DNA of 61,227 bases, taken from the NCBI GenBank assembly GCA_964645765.1, contig CAZYBE010000018.1:1-61227 (forward strand), in the 5' to 3' direction. This stretch comes from CAZGMN01 sp964645765. GTDB lineage: Bacteria; Acidobacteriota; Aminicenantia; Aminicenantales; Aminicenantaceae. The notes beneath the pieces are model-generated. The model did no database searches and had not been told where the DNA came from. It saw only the letters and a list, made by a program, of their open reading frames with translations. The translations under genes were made by a program, and so were the position numbers. Every line of letters starts with the position of its first letter. The stretch's first letter is position 1. Shown piece by piece: positions 33,171-41,438 of the stretch.

Positions 33171-35312
33171 TTACCATTTTTGCAGATTTTTTTCCACTCG
33201 CCCCATTCTTCCGCGGCTTTGCTTAGACAGCTTTGCATTCGCCGCCGACACAACGCACGTCGCCGTCGCCGTCTTGGCCGGATCACTCTCAGACTGCGCT
33301 TTCAATGTCACCTTAGCTGACGCTGCACTCCCCTGCACCCGGGCCACATACACTGGCACAGTCTTCGAATTGCCGAACTTCACCGCCGCCAGCGCGTTCT
33401 GCAGCTGCGCCGTCCACCCCTGACCGTCAACCGAAACCGAGAGTCGATAGATGTCGTTGTTCAAGTACGCCGCGGCATCTTGAGGATGCAGCGCGGGATC
33501 TGTCGCCGCTGGCGCACCCGTGTTCGTCAGTGTGAAGTTGCAGTAGGCAGATAGCGCCGGCACGTCCAGAGAAGGAGGCGGAACAACGGTCACTCCCCGC
33601 GACTGCGGGCCCGACCCATCCAGCGACCGCACTCCGACCGTGTAAGATAGGATTCCGTTCGCGTCCTTGTGGATGTCGATCATATAGAAATGCAGCTGGT
33701 TTGCAGTGTCCTCCCATTCATACTGGCTGCCGGAGTTCAAGCCGGCATGGAAAAGCGCGTCGTTCAACTGCCGGTAGTCGGCAATCGTACGCATCACTTG
33801 GGTGCCGTCGGGCCGCTTGAAGTCGACCATGTTGATGTCTTCCGGGTGCGCGTCGATCACCCAGGTGAAGCAGTTATAGCCGCATGAGGGGCCCTCACCA
33901 TTCTTATTCTTGGCAATCAGGACACCGTTGTCCGGAGTAAACGAGTCGTAGCCGACCCTCTGAACGACCTCGATGGAGTAGAAGTTAAAGACCGAAGCCC
34001 CGGGGCAGAGGGGATCCGCTTTCATGTCGCAGGGAGGCGTCCTGTCCTGAGGCGCGCTGCCGTCGAGTGTGATGGTGATGCCGGCCAGCCCGCTCGGCCC
34101 TGGATCGACAGCCCGGGCAGTGATTGTCGCTACTACGAGTCCAGACCCGGCGAGACCATTTCGGTTGAGCTTCAGGATGTTCGACGGCCGCACGAATTCG
34201 AATCTAATCCTGTTGCGGAGCATGAATCCTGCGGGCATCGATGCCCCCTCCATCGCCGGCACAACCCAGCGCCTGTGCGGCCCGCCCGGTCCGTTGAACG
34301 AACCGCGGTCCATGATGTCCCAAGGCCCTGAGCCTACTCTCCGGTACGGAGTAATGTAGGGATTATTGTTGTTGTCTCCGGTGCGGAAGGCGAAGTGGGC
34401 GATCTCATGCGTGATCGTGCCAGAGTTCTCACCCTGGCGGACCGATGAGAGACCCCACTGCATCTGGCCGGCCTTCCAGGAGGTCCAGGGCACGTAGCGA
34501 GTGACGACCCACCTCGGCTTCGTCGGATCGGGGTTGCCCCATTCGGGAGGAATGTCGTCCCTTGACTTGAACTTCATCTCTCCGAATTCCTGCCATACGC
34601 CCGTCTCGTCGTAGCCAGCGTAGATGCGCAGGATGATATCGTAGTTCGACTTAATGTTCGGACCGGCGGCCGCGAGCCAGAGCGCATCGGCATCGGCTTC
34701 GAGACGGCCGTCGCAGGTGAACCCGCTCGGGCACCCAGTTTGCTGATTATATTCGTTGAGGCCGTACTGGAACAGGTTCTTCGGCATCCGATACGGGCCG
34801 TAGGCGTCGATCTTGGGAATGCCGACCTTACCGCGTGACTGCTCCATCCAATACCCGTTGATCGTCTGCCCGTGGTTGAGCGCCTCTGGCTTGCCAAAGA
34901 AGTCGGCGTAAAATTGCGGAACATTCTCGCGCGGGATCGGGTCAATCTGCGGATTGCCGAAGGGGTCCGACTTCTTCGGCAGGGTGATCACGAATGGCTG
35001 GTCAGGGAAATCGACCGCCATGAGTGCTATCCTGAGCTTCTGGCCAGGCACGAGCGAGGCATCGGCCCAGTTGACACCTGGAATGGGATGGTAGTCGTCC
35101 CACGTCATGTCCTGCTGGTCCTGCCCTATCTGATGGTCGATGGGCTCAAGCGCCGGAGCACGGGCCTCCGTCGCTTCGGCCTTTGCAGCGCGGCTTTGAG
35201 CGAGGCCCGTCCTCATAAGGATGGGTATGGCAGCAAGAACGATGAAAAAAAGACATACGAAGATAAAGATAGGCCTGACCCCGATTCTGCGGCAGAGGGA
35301 ATTATTTTCCAT
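33171..35312 (-). CDS. Secreted M6-like zinc metalloprotease
   Basis: 713 residues. There is an N-terminal membrane or signal segment (about residues 13-40) and a zinc motif HEIAH at residues 302-306 in GTITHEIAHFAF. The following GPWDIMDRGSFNGPGGPHR resembles the Met-turn region of immune-inhibitor-A-type M6 proteases. A beta-rich C-terminal part contains about six cysteines. A strong AAAGGAGG precedes the ATG. The gene is clearly richer in GC than its neighbours and lies 32 bases from tRNA-Ala, which suggests transfer. It probably degrades proteins outside the cell. Confidence 0.8.
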   Translation of the reverse strand: MENNSLCRRIGVRPIFIFVCLFFIVLAAIPILMRTGLAQSRAAKAEATEARAPALEPIDHQIGQDQQDMTWDDYHPIPGVNWADASLVPGQKLRIALMAVDFPDQPFVITLPKKSDPFGNPQIDPIPRENVPQFYADFFGKPEALNHGQTINGYWMEQSRGKVGIPKIDAYGPYRMPKNLFQYGLNEYNQQTGCPSGFTCDGRLEADADALWLAAAGPNIKSNYDIILRIYAGYDETGVWQEFGEMKFKSRDDIPPEWGNPDPTKPRWVVTRYVPWTSWKAGQMQWGLSSVRQGENSGTITHEIAHFAFRTGDNNNNPYITPYRRVGSGPWDIMDRGSFNGPGGPHRRWVVPAMEGASMPAGFMLRNRIRFEFVRPSNILKLNRNGLAGSGLVVATITARAVDPGPSGLAGITITLDGSAPQDRTPPCDMKADPLCPGASVFNFYSIEVVQRVGYDSFTPDNGVLIAKNKNGEGPSCGYNCFTWVIDAHPEDINMVDFKRPDGTQVMRTIADYRQLNDALFHAGLNSGSQYEWEDTANQLHFYMIDIHKDANGILSYTVGVRSLDGSGPQSRGVTVVPPPSLDVPALSAYCNFTLTNTGAPAATDPALHPQDAAAYLNNDIYRLSVSVDGQGWTAQLQNALAAVKFGNSKTVPVYVARVQGSAASAKVTLKAQSESDPAKTATATCVVSAANAKLSKQSRGRMGRVEKNLQKW

Positions 35313-35354
35313 AGAAATACCTCCTTTAGAAAGAACGGAATCGGCTGAAAAGAA

Positions 35355-36350
35355 TTACTTCTTCAACGTGTGCTTAGCAAAGCCCCTGTATTTGGAAACA
35401 GACAATGATTTTAAGTCCTCGACAACGACATCAAAATAATATTGACCCTTTAAAGTCGGCTTGTAGGTAACTTCGAAGATAACGTTTCTCTTCGCTAAAA
35501 GCTCCTCTTGAGATTCACTTAGAAATTTTTCTTCTTCAATCTCGTCGATTTTCTTGTGATTGAGGTAAACGCTAATTTTTATCCTGAACTCAGAACTGAG
35601 CTTTTGCTCTTTTTCTTCATAGCTTATTCTTGATACCGGAATTTTTATAATAATCCTGTCATTTTTAAATTCTGCCTTAAATTTGAAATTTCCTTTTGCT
35701 TCTTTTAGATCTGGCGAGCTTATCCAGTTGAGCTTGGCCGACTCCAGGGCTTGACTCAGTTCAGAGAAATTTGTACTTATTCTCCAATGTCCCAGTTCAA
35801 CGTTGTAAAACTCGATCCACAGCCGGTAGCGGTTGTAATACCATCCCTCATGAGTCGATTGGCGGGCTGACGCCCGCTCCCGGCTTTGGTCCAAGCGCAT
35901 ATCCATTCCATCGAATACGACCATATCAGGAGGGCCGAGGACGATGTAGACCCTGCCTCTATCCGAATTCCAACTTCGCTCTGACTTCTTATTTTCTCGA
36001 ATATCCTTTCCTATATTCGGCTCCCAATCTGAAAACCATTTATTCGCATACTCCACCCTCTCATCAAACTCCGTCTTGGCTTCATTTTCCCCGGTTAAAG
36101 GGTCGGGGTCTCTGATTTTCCAGAATTCCTCGATGAATTCTTGCTTCGACTCCTTGTCAGGAAGATGTTTATAGACTTCAATCTCCTGCTTGGTCATGAT
36201 CAGACTCGTCTTTTCAAAAAAAGATTCATAGAAAGGGTCCTGCTTGATTTTGATTCTTGAAGCGCATCCCGCTGCTGAGAAAAAAACGAGCGTCAATAAT
36301 ATGAATTTGTTTTTGAAGCTAAGGAAATTAGCTTGAGCCGAGAATCCCAA
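35355..36350 (-). CDS. GWxTD-domain lipoprotein
   Basis: 331 residues starting at a TTG preceded by AAGGGAG. The lipobox gives C29 (FSAAGC). The domain signature is present: FWKIRDPDPLTGENEAKTEF, then RGRVYIVLGPPD and WYYNRYRLWIEFY. GWxTD proteins are frequent in Acidobacteria, Aminicenantes and Bacteroidetes. Their role is unknown but they often sit with secretion or outer-membrane genes. Here the gene follows a GspC-like PDZ gene by 14 bases. Confidence 0.85.
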   Translation of the reverse strand: MGFSAQANFLSFKNKFILLTLVFFSAAGCASRIKIKQDPFYESFFEKTSLIMTKQEIEVYKHLPDKESKQEFIEEFWKIRDPDPLTGENEAKTEFDERVEYANKWFSDWEPNIGKDIRENKKSERSWNSDRGRVYIVLGPPDMVVFDGMDMRLDQSRERASARQSTHEGWYYNRYRLWIEFYNVELGHWRISTNFSELSQALESAKLNWISSPDLKEAKGNFKFKAEFKNDRIIIKIPVSRISYEEKEQKLSSEFRIKISVYLNHKKIDEIEEEKFLSESQEELLAKRNVIFEVTYKPTLKGQYYFDVVVEDLKSLSVSKYRGFAKHTLKK

Positions 36351-36364
36351 TGTCTTGAACTCCC

Positions 36365-37138
36365 TTATTTTAATACATATAAAATGCGGAGCAACTTTCC
36401 GTTTCTCTCCACGCTGACTTCGAAACGGCTTTCATCTTTGAGCTGATTATAAAGCGAGAAGATAGCGTCCATATCGTTCAACTCAACCCCGTTAATCTGT
36501 TTTATGATATCGTTCTTGAGAATTCCCATGTCAGACAAGATGGTTTTCTCCGGCAAATTGGTTATTTTAAAACCGCTGGCCTTCCCCCCGACGACGTTGG
36601 GCACAAATCTCGTTTCATTGACGATCACTGGCCACTCGGCCTCAAGCCTTTTTAAAACATCTTCCCTGACAAACTCTTTTTTTGTCATGTTGATATTGGA
36701 CTCCTCACTCTTCGAGTCATCTTCTTTCGGAAGAGGAACAGGCTCCACAGGATTCTGAGGCGGCGTTTCTTGAGCCTTGACCAAGCTCCCTCTCCCCAAA
36801 AATATCTGAAAAGTCTGATTCTCTTTTTGGAGAATGACTCTGTTTTCAAGGACCTGAACAAGGGTTAGACCCAAAATATTTTCCCCTACTCTTAACGTGA
36901 CCGTCCTTCCGCTCGCTTCATTCTTTAAAATAGCTAAAGAGGAAGAAGTATTTCCCGAGACAATGACGCCGACCAGGGATAAAGGCGGCAAGGGCTTTTC
37001 TTCCGCCTGGCCGTAAGTTAATCCTGGGAGGCAGAAAGAGGTCAAGATCAACAACAAAAATCCAAAAAAAATGGGAGATAGAAAATAGAATCGAGCTCTC
37101 CAAAAGAAATTTGCCTTTCTTATTGTCATGAACTTCAT
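36365..37138 (-). CDS. GspC-like membrane protein with C-terminal PDZ domain
   Basis: 257 residues with one membrane helix (about 16-42). The periplasmic segment SLVGVIVSGNTSSSLAILKN resembles the homology region of type II secretion protein C. A proline-rich linker leads to a PDZ domain (about 190-257: ILSDMGILKNDIIKQINGVE). The other type II secretion genes are not in the window. It may be a stand-alone scaffold working with the adjacent GWxTD lipoprotein. Confidence 0.75.
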   Translation of the reverse strand: MKFMTIRKANFFWRARFYFLSPIFFGFLLLILTSFCLPGLTYGQAEEKPLPPLSLVGVIVSGNTSSSLAILKNEASGRTVTLRVGENILGLTLVQVLENRVILQKENQTFQIFLGRGSLVKAQETPPQNPVEPVPLPKEDDSKSEESNINMTKKEFVREDVLKRLEAEWPVIVNETRFVPNVVGGKASGFKITNLPEKTILSDMGILKNDIIKQINGVELNDMDAIFSLYNQLKDESRFEVSVERNGKLLRILYVLK

Positions 37139-37267
37139 TATTCATCCAAGGAGAGACAAGACTTTTTTCACCGATCTTTGCTCCCCGGGCGTTGTTAAAA
37201 ATTTTATACCATAGGGCATAAAACAAAGTCAAACATGCAACAAGAAGCATTCCAAACCCGTGATATG

Positions 37268-37411
37268 GGTGACGTGCTGGAGGTGAGGAGTCCCCTATGA
37301 AGCCTGAGCGGGCATGGTTTCTCTCCGAAGGAGAGAAGAGCGAAGGCTGAATGGGAGCTGATTTTCCTCGCTGGGGAAAATCAGCGAGCTCCGAACCTCC
37401 AGCGCGTCACC
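37268..37411. repeat. 144-bp composite inverted-repeat element
   Basis: The outer arms GGTGACGTGCTGGAGGT (37268-37284) and ACCTCCAGCGCGTCACC (37395-37411) pair with one wobble. Inside are a CTCTCC/GGAGAG hairpin and a perfect 11-bp hairpin (37357-37385) with loop TCGCTGG. The inner part GAGCGGGCATGGTTT is shared, in opposite orientation, with the element at 41147-41374. It lies between divergent genes, in a 381-bp space with no gene. Confidence 0.75.
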
Positions 37412-37467
37412 CTCACTATCATCCTAATATCACTGATTCTGGGATGCTTCCTAATAGAGGCTTTAAT

Positions 37468-37496
37468 TTGAGATTTTTTTTATTATGGTATATAAA
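37468..37496 (+). promoter_or_regulatory. Promoter of the GH3 gene
   Basis: -35 TTGAGA (37468-37473), a 17-base spacer and -10 TATAAA (37491-37496). AGGAGG at 37505-37510 precedes the ATG at 37520, so the leader is short. Confidence 0.65.
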
Positions 37497-37519
37497 ACGG
37501 AAAAAAGGAGGTTAAAAAG

Positions 37520-40156
37520 ATGAGAATAAAAAAATGTCTTATTCTTCTTTTGACATTGACTCTTGCCCTGGCTCTTCAGGTTGGCTGCCAACAAAAGAAA
37601 GAAAAAGCTTCTTATTTAAATGCCAATTTATCCATCGAAAAAAGGGTTAAAGACCTCTTGGCCCGGATGACACTCGAGGAAAAAATCGCCCAACTCCAAT
37701 GCGAGATAGGGGAGGTCGAGGGGAAAAATATCATCAGCGAAAAGGGCATAGGAAACCTGGCTGTTATTCTCAGACCTTATGAGGCGAGGCAAGCCGCAGA
37801 GAAAGCAAACAGAATCCAGCGACTCGCCCTTGAGAAGACACGCCTGGGAATACCGGTCATCATCCATGATGAAGCGCTCCACGGCATCGTTGGCAACAAG
37901 GGGACAAGCTTTCCCCAGGCCATAGGACTTGCCGCAACCTGGGATACGGAGCTCATGGAGAAAGTCGCTACAGTCATAGGAAAAGAGACTCGAAGCCGCG
38001 GCATTCATCAGGTTCTGTCTCCAGTTTTGAATATTGCCAGGGATGTGAGATGGGGAAGGGTCGAAGAAACCTACGGTGAGGACCCTTATCTCACCTCGCG
38101 CATGGGAGTTTCGTTCTGCAAGAGCATTGAAAAGGAAGGAGTGATAACCACTCCAAAACATTATGCGGCCAATGTCGGCGATGGAGGCCGGGACAGCAAC
38201 GTCATCCACTTTTCCGAAAGGCTGCTGAGAGAGATTTATTTCCCTGCTTTCAAGGCCTGCTTCCAGGAAGCAGGGGCGCAGTCGGTCATGGCCGCCTACA
38301 ACTCAATAGAAGGAATCCCCTGCTCTGCGCACAAATGGCTTCTCACCGATGTTCTCAAGAAGGAATGGGGCTTCAAGGGATTTGTGGTCTCAGACTACGG
38401 CTCGGCAAGCGGCATATACAGTGCACACCACACGGCTGCAACCAAGAAGGAGGCGGCAAAACAGGCGATAGAGGCCGGCCTTGATGTCGAATTGCCGGGA
38501 ATCGACATCTATGGAGAGCCCCTGCTCCAGGCAGCTAAGGAAGGATTGGTCTCTGAATCGACGATCGATGAAGCTGCGAGCCGGGTTTTAAGGGCAAAAT
38601 TCCGCTTGGGCTTATTCGAAAAGCGGGACGCAGATCCCGAGTTTGCAGAGAAAATTAACGATTCTGCGGAGCACCGCCAGCTTGCGCGGCAGGCTGCGCA
38701 GGAATCCATTGTCCTCTTGAAGAATCGAGACAATTTCCTCCCTCTGCGCAAGGACATAAAATCGATTGCGGTCATCGGCCCCAATGCTGACGTCGGACGG
38801 CTCGGAGGATACAGCGGCTTTGGAATGAAGGTGGTGACGTTGCTTGAAGGCATAAAGAACAAGGTTTCCCCTGCAACAAAAGTCCATTACGCCCAGGGTT
38901 GCCAGCTGGAGTGGACAGCTCTTCCACCCATAGCCGCTGAAAATCTGGTTCCACCTGGCGCCAAAGCAGGAATGCATGGGTTGAAGGCCGAATACTTCAA
39001 CAACATGAAGCTCTCCGGAACGCCGGCTTTAACCAGAATCGATAAGCAGGTCAACTTCAACTGGGAATCAGGCTCTCCAGACCCCAAAATTAACTCCGAC
39101 CAGTTCTCGGTGAGATGGACAGGCAAGCTCGTCCCCAGTGAGACAAACATCTATCAGCTGAGCATTACGACTGATGATGGCGTCCGTTTTTATCTTGACG
39201 GGAAACTTCTCGTGGACAAATGGTATGACCGCGGCCCGACCTCGGATTATTTTTCCCTCAGGCTCGAGGCAGGACATCTCCACGATATTCTCATTGAATA
39301 CTACGAGAATGGCGGAGGAGCTGTCGCCCATCTTGGATGGAATCTCAAGCCCAGAGAGGATTTAGGAATTCAAGAAGCCGTATCTGCAGCGAAAAATTCC
39401 GAAGCAGCCATCATCGTCACTGGCATCATCGAAGGCGAAGGACGAGACCGCTCCAAGCTCGAGCTCCCCGGCCTTCAGGAAGACCTTATCAAAGCTGTAA
39501 GCAAAACCGGAGTTCCGACAGTGGTTGTCCTCATCAACGGCAGTGCTGTGACTATGGCTAACTGGATTGACAAAGCAATGGCGATTGTCGAAGCCTGGTA
39601 TCCAGGAGAAGAAGGCGGAAATGCGATAGCCGATGTTCTTTTCGGTGATTATAACCCGGGCGGAAGGCTGCCGATCACTTTTCCTCAATCCGTCGGTCAA
39701 TGTCCGCTCTACAACAACTACAAGCCCACAGGCCGAAGCTACGACTATGTCGACCTCAGCGGCAACCCCCTCTTCGCCTTCGGCTACGGACTGAGCTACA
39801 CCAAGCTCGAATACAGCAATTTACAGATAACGCCTCAAAAAATTGGCCAGAAAGATGAAGTCCAAATCAGCGTGGATATTCAAAATACAGGCGAGCGCAA
39901 AGGAGATGAGGTCGTTCAATTGTATCTGCACGACCCTGTTTCCTTCCCGGCGCGTCCGGTGAGAGAGCTCAAGGGGTTCAAAAGAATAACCTTAGAGCCA
40001 AAGGAGAAGAAAACAGTGACCTTTGTCCTCACTCTGGAGCAAATCTCTTTCCTCGATATCGAATTGAAAAGTGTTGTCGAGCCAGGGACCTTCGAGATTA
40101 TGGTCGGAAGCTCGTCTGAAGATATAAGACTGAAAGGAACCTTTGAAGTCTTATAA
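37520..40156 (+). CDS. GH3 beta-glycosidase lipoprotein with inserted PA14 domain
   Basis: 878 residues. The lipobox at C23 (LQVGC) predicts a lipid-anchored extracytoplasmic enzyme. The GH3 barrel includes IHDEALHG, PKHYAANVG and the nucleophile D292 in GFVVSDYG. A PA14 domain (about 480-625, AEYFNNMKLSG to LGW) is inserted in the second GH3 domain and may bind sugar or select the substrate. The C-terminus is an Ig/fibronectin-III-like domain (DIQNTGERKGDEVVQLYL). It removes beta-linked glucose or xylose from plant-type oligosaccharides. GH116 at 41439-44213 is a likely functional partner. Confidence 0.93.
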   Translation: MRIKKCLILLLTLTLALALQVGCQQKKEKASYLNANLSIEKRVKDLLARMTLEEKIAQLQCEIGEVEGKNIISEKGIGNLAVILRPYEARQAAEKANRIQRLALEKTRLGIPVIIHDEALHGIVGNKGTSFPQAIGLAATWDTELMEKVATVIGKETRSRGIHQVLSPVLNIARDVRWGRVEETYGEDPYLTSRMGVSFCKSIEKEGVITTPKHYAANVGDGGRDSNVIHFSERLLREIYFPAFKACFQEAGAQSVMAAYNSIEGIPCSAHKWLLTDVLKKEWGFKGFVVSDYGSASGIYSAHHTAATKKEAAKQAIEAGLDVELPGIDIYGEPLLQAAKEGLVSESTIDEAASRVLRAKFRLGLFEKRDADPEFAEKINDSAEHRQLARQAAQESIVLLKNRDNFLPLRKDIKSIAVIGPNADVGRLGGYSGFGMKVVTLLEGIKNKVSPATKVHYAQGCQLEWTALPPIAAENLVPPGAKAGMHGLKAEYFNNMKLSGTPALTRIDKQVNFNWESGSPDPKINSDQFSVRWTGKLVPSETNIYQLSITTDDGVRFYLDGKLLVDKWYDRGPTSDYFSLRLEAGHLHDILIEYYENGGGAVAHLGWNLKPREDLGIQEAVSAAKNSEAAIIVTGIIEGEGRDRSKLELPGLQEDLIKAVSKTGVPTVVVLINGSAVTMANWIDKAMAIVEAWYPGEEGGNAIADVLFGDYNPGGRLPITFPQSVGQCPLYNNYKPTGRSYDYVDLSGNPLFAFGYGLSYTKLEYSNLQITPQKIGQKDEVQISVDIQNTGERKGDEVVQLYLHDPVSFPARPVRELKGFKRITLEPKEKKTVTFVLTLEQISFLDIELKSVVEPGTFEIMVGSSSEDIRLKGTFEVL

Positions 40157-40158
40157 TA

Positions 40159-40206
40159 AAAAAGGGGACAGGCTTTTTAGAAAAAGTGGCCTGTCCCTTT
40201 TATTTT
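40159..40206 (+). terminator. Rho-independent terminator after GH3, REP-like stem
   Basis: AAAAGGGGACAGGC pairs with GCCTGTCCCTTTT around TTTTTAGAAAAAGTG and is followed by a T-rich run, three bases past the GH3 stop. The stem resembles the GGGGACAG repeats at 4935-4987 and 53488-53511, so a mobile repeat appears to serve as terminator. Confidence 0.75.
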
Positions 40207-40286
40207 TATGCGGGATCGGACAAAATAATTTGCGCCTTCATGGAATCTTTTTCCATGATTTGATTAATTCATCCTTTTTGCGATAC

Positions 40287-40418
40287 TCATTTTTTGCCTT
40301 CTTTGCTTAATCTTGCAATTTCTTGTTCGTGTCGTTCTTTCTCCAGTCGGACTTTCCCTCTGCGCTTCTTATGGCCCTTTCGACCCTCATTTCGATGTCC
40401 CCAAGGTTTTGTTTTCAT
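40287..40418 (-). CDS. Small highly basic protein of 43 residues
   Basis: The frame starts MKTKPWGHRNEGRKGHKKRR and ends ARLSKEGKK. Its ATG overlaps the stop of the upstream gene (ATGA), and GGAGG of that gene's tail lies about 12 bases upstream. It has about 18 Lys and Arg residues against seven Glu and no hydrophobic core. It could bind nucleic acid. I do not recognise a family. Coupling by ATGA and the ribosome site support it as real. Confidence 0.5.
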   Translation of the reverse strand: MKTKPWGHRNEGRKGHKKRRGKVRLEKERHEQEIARLSKEGKK

Positions 40419-41041
40419 TTTTGCTCTTCACCTCCTTTTTTATCTTTGAGGAAGACAAGGTTGGCTTCCTGTTTCATCCATTGGCCGTTAGCATAAAGCC
40501 ATTTGTGAATTTCTATCCTGGGCGGGAATTTAGATTTTGCCGTCTCTATCCTTTCATCCTCAGAGGGAATCTCTTTTTCATTGCCCTTATGTTCGTCATA
40601 CAAAGATATAAATCTGAAATTTTCTTCAGGCTTTAGGGCGTAAGAAGCGACTTCAACCGAAATTTCTCCTGTGTTCTGTTTAAAATTCCTAACTTCAATC
40701 ATCTCTGATGGAAAAATATTCCCGCCGGTCGGCTTGACTTCGATGGTCATTTTTTGGTCGAATTTCATGACTCTTGCTTTGATTCTTTTCATCAATTGAA
40801 AGACCTTTTCCAGACGCTCAGACTTCAACTTCTCTGGAAGCTTCTCTTGGTCAAGGTAATCGACTAAAATCTCTCTTTCTGATTGAGAACTGAAGGAGCT
40901 GATAAAATTATAGTTCTGGTAATATTCTGAAACCTCAAGCGGGATACTCTGCCCTTCCGACTGCTTCTGGCCGCTCGCGAGTCCCCAAAAAAAAGCAATG
41001 ATGAAAGCCAAGGGCAAAGCCATCGAAAAAAATCTTTTCAT
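40415..41041 (-). CDS. Secreted protein of unknown function
   Basis: 208 residues from ATG 41041 (MKRFFSMALPLAF), with GGAGG upstream; the longer frame adds an unlikely basic extension. A signal peptide ends near LASGQ. The mature part is charged and mixed helix/strand (SEREILVDYLDQEKLPEKLK; KMTIEVKPTGGNIFPSEMIE). No family is recognised. It is followed by the 43-residue basic protein with an ATGA overlap. Confidence 0.65.
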   Translation of the reverse strand: MKRFFSMALPLAFIIAFFWGLASGQKQSEGQSIPLEVSEYYQNYNFISSFSSQSEREILVDYLDQEKLPEKLKSERLEKVFQLMKRIKARVMKFDQKMTIEVKPTGGNIFPSEMIEVRNFKQNTGEISVEVASYALKPEENFRFISLYDEHKGNEKEIPSEDERIETAKSKFPPRIEIHKWLYANGQWMKQEANLVFLKDKKGGEEQK

Positions 41042-41146
41042 TTTTATTATTTGCCTCCATTGTTTCCCTGCTCTTTGTATATAAAAACTAAGAATCTTGC
41101 TCAAAAGTTTCAAATCGGAAGCATCAACAAATCCGTAGTATGGAGA

Positions 41147-41374
41147 GGATCAGGCTGGGTGTCGAAAAGACCGTATGGAAGGCTCAGGCAGAGTGGTTCG
41201 TCAGCACGCCGCTTTTGTCCCTGCGAGCCAAAAGCGGCTCGGTTCAAGGCTTCGCTCTCCTCTCCCTTCGGTCGAGGAACCATGCCCGCTCAGCCTTTCA
41301 CACGGCTTTCTCACCACTCTGCCTTCGCCTTGTACTGTGAAGCCAGCGTGTCTTCGAGACACCCAGCCTGATCC
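41147..41374. repeat. 228-bp composite inverted-repeat element
   Basis: The outer arms GGATCAGGCTGGGTGTC (41147-41163) and GACACCCAGCCTGATCC (41358-41374) are perfectly complementary. Nested inside are GGCAGAGTGGT with its complement near 41310-41320, and CCGCTTTTG/CAAAAGCGG. The segment near 41282-41297 is, on the other strand, GGCTGAGCGGGCATGGTT, nearly the same as in the element at 37268-37411. It fills most of the 397-bp space between two minus-strand genes; the small open frames in it are by-products of the repeats. Confidence 0.75.
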
Positions 41375-41438
41375 ATAACGAAGTCCTTGCCACGGAAACA
41401 TAATGACCATTTGATTGCTTTTGCGCTAGTAAACAGCG

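Noticed and set aside
40313..40636. 107-residue plus frame
   Set aside because: Antisense to the secreted orphan protein and the 43-residue basic protein, and without a ribosome site.
41140..41378. Several 60-100 residue frames on both strands
   Set aside because: They fall entirely inside the composite inverted repeat and mirror each other, as expected from palindromic DNA.
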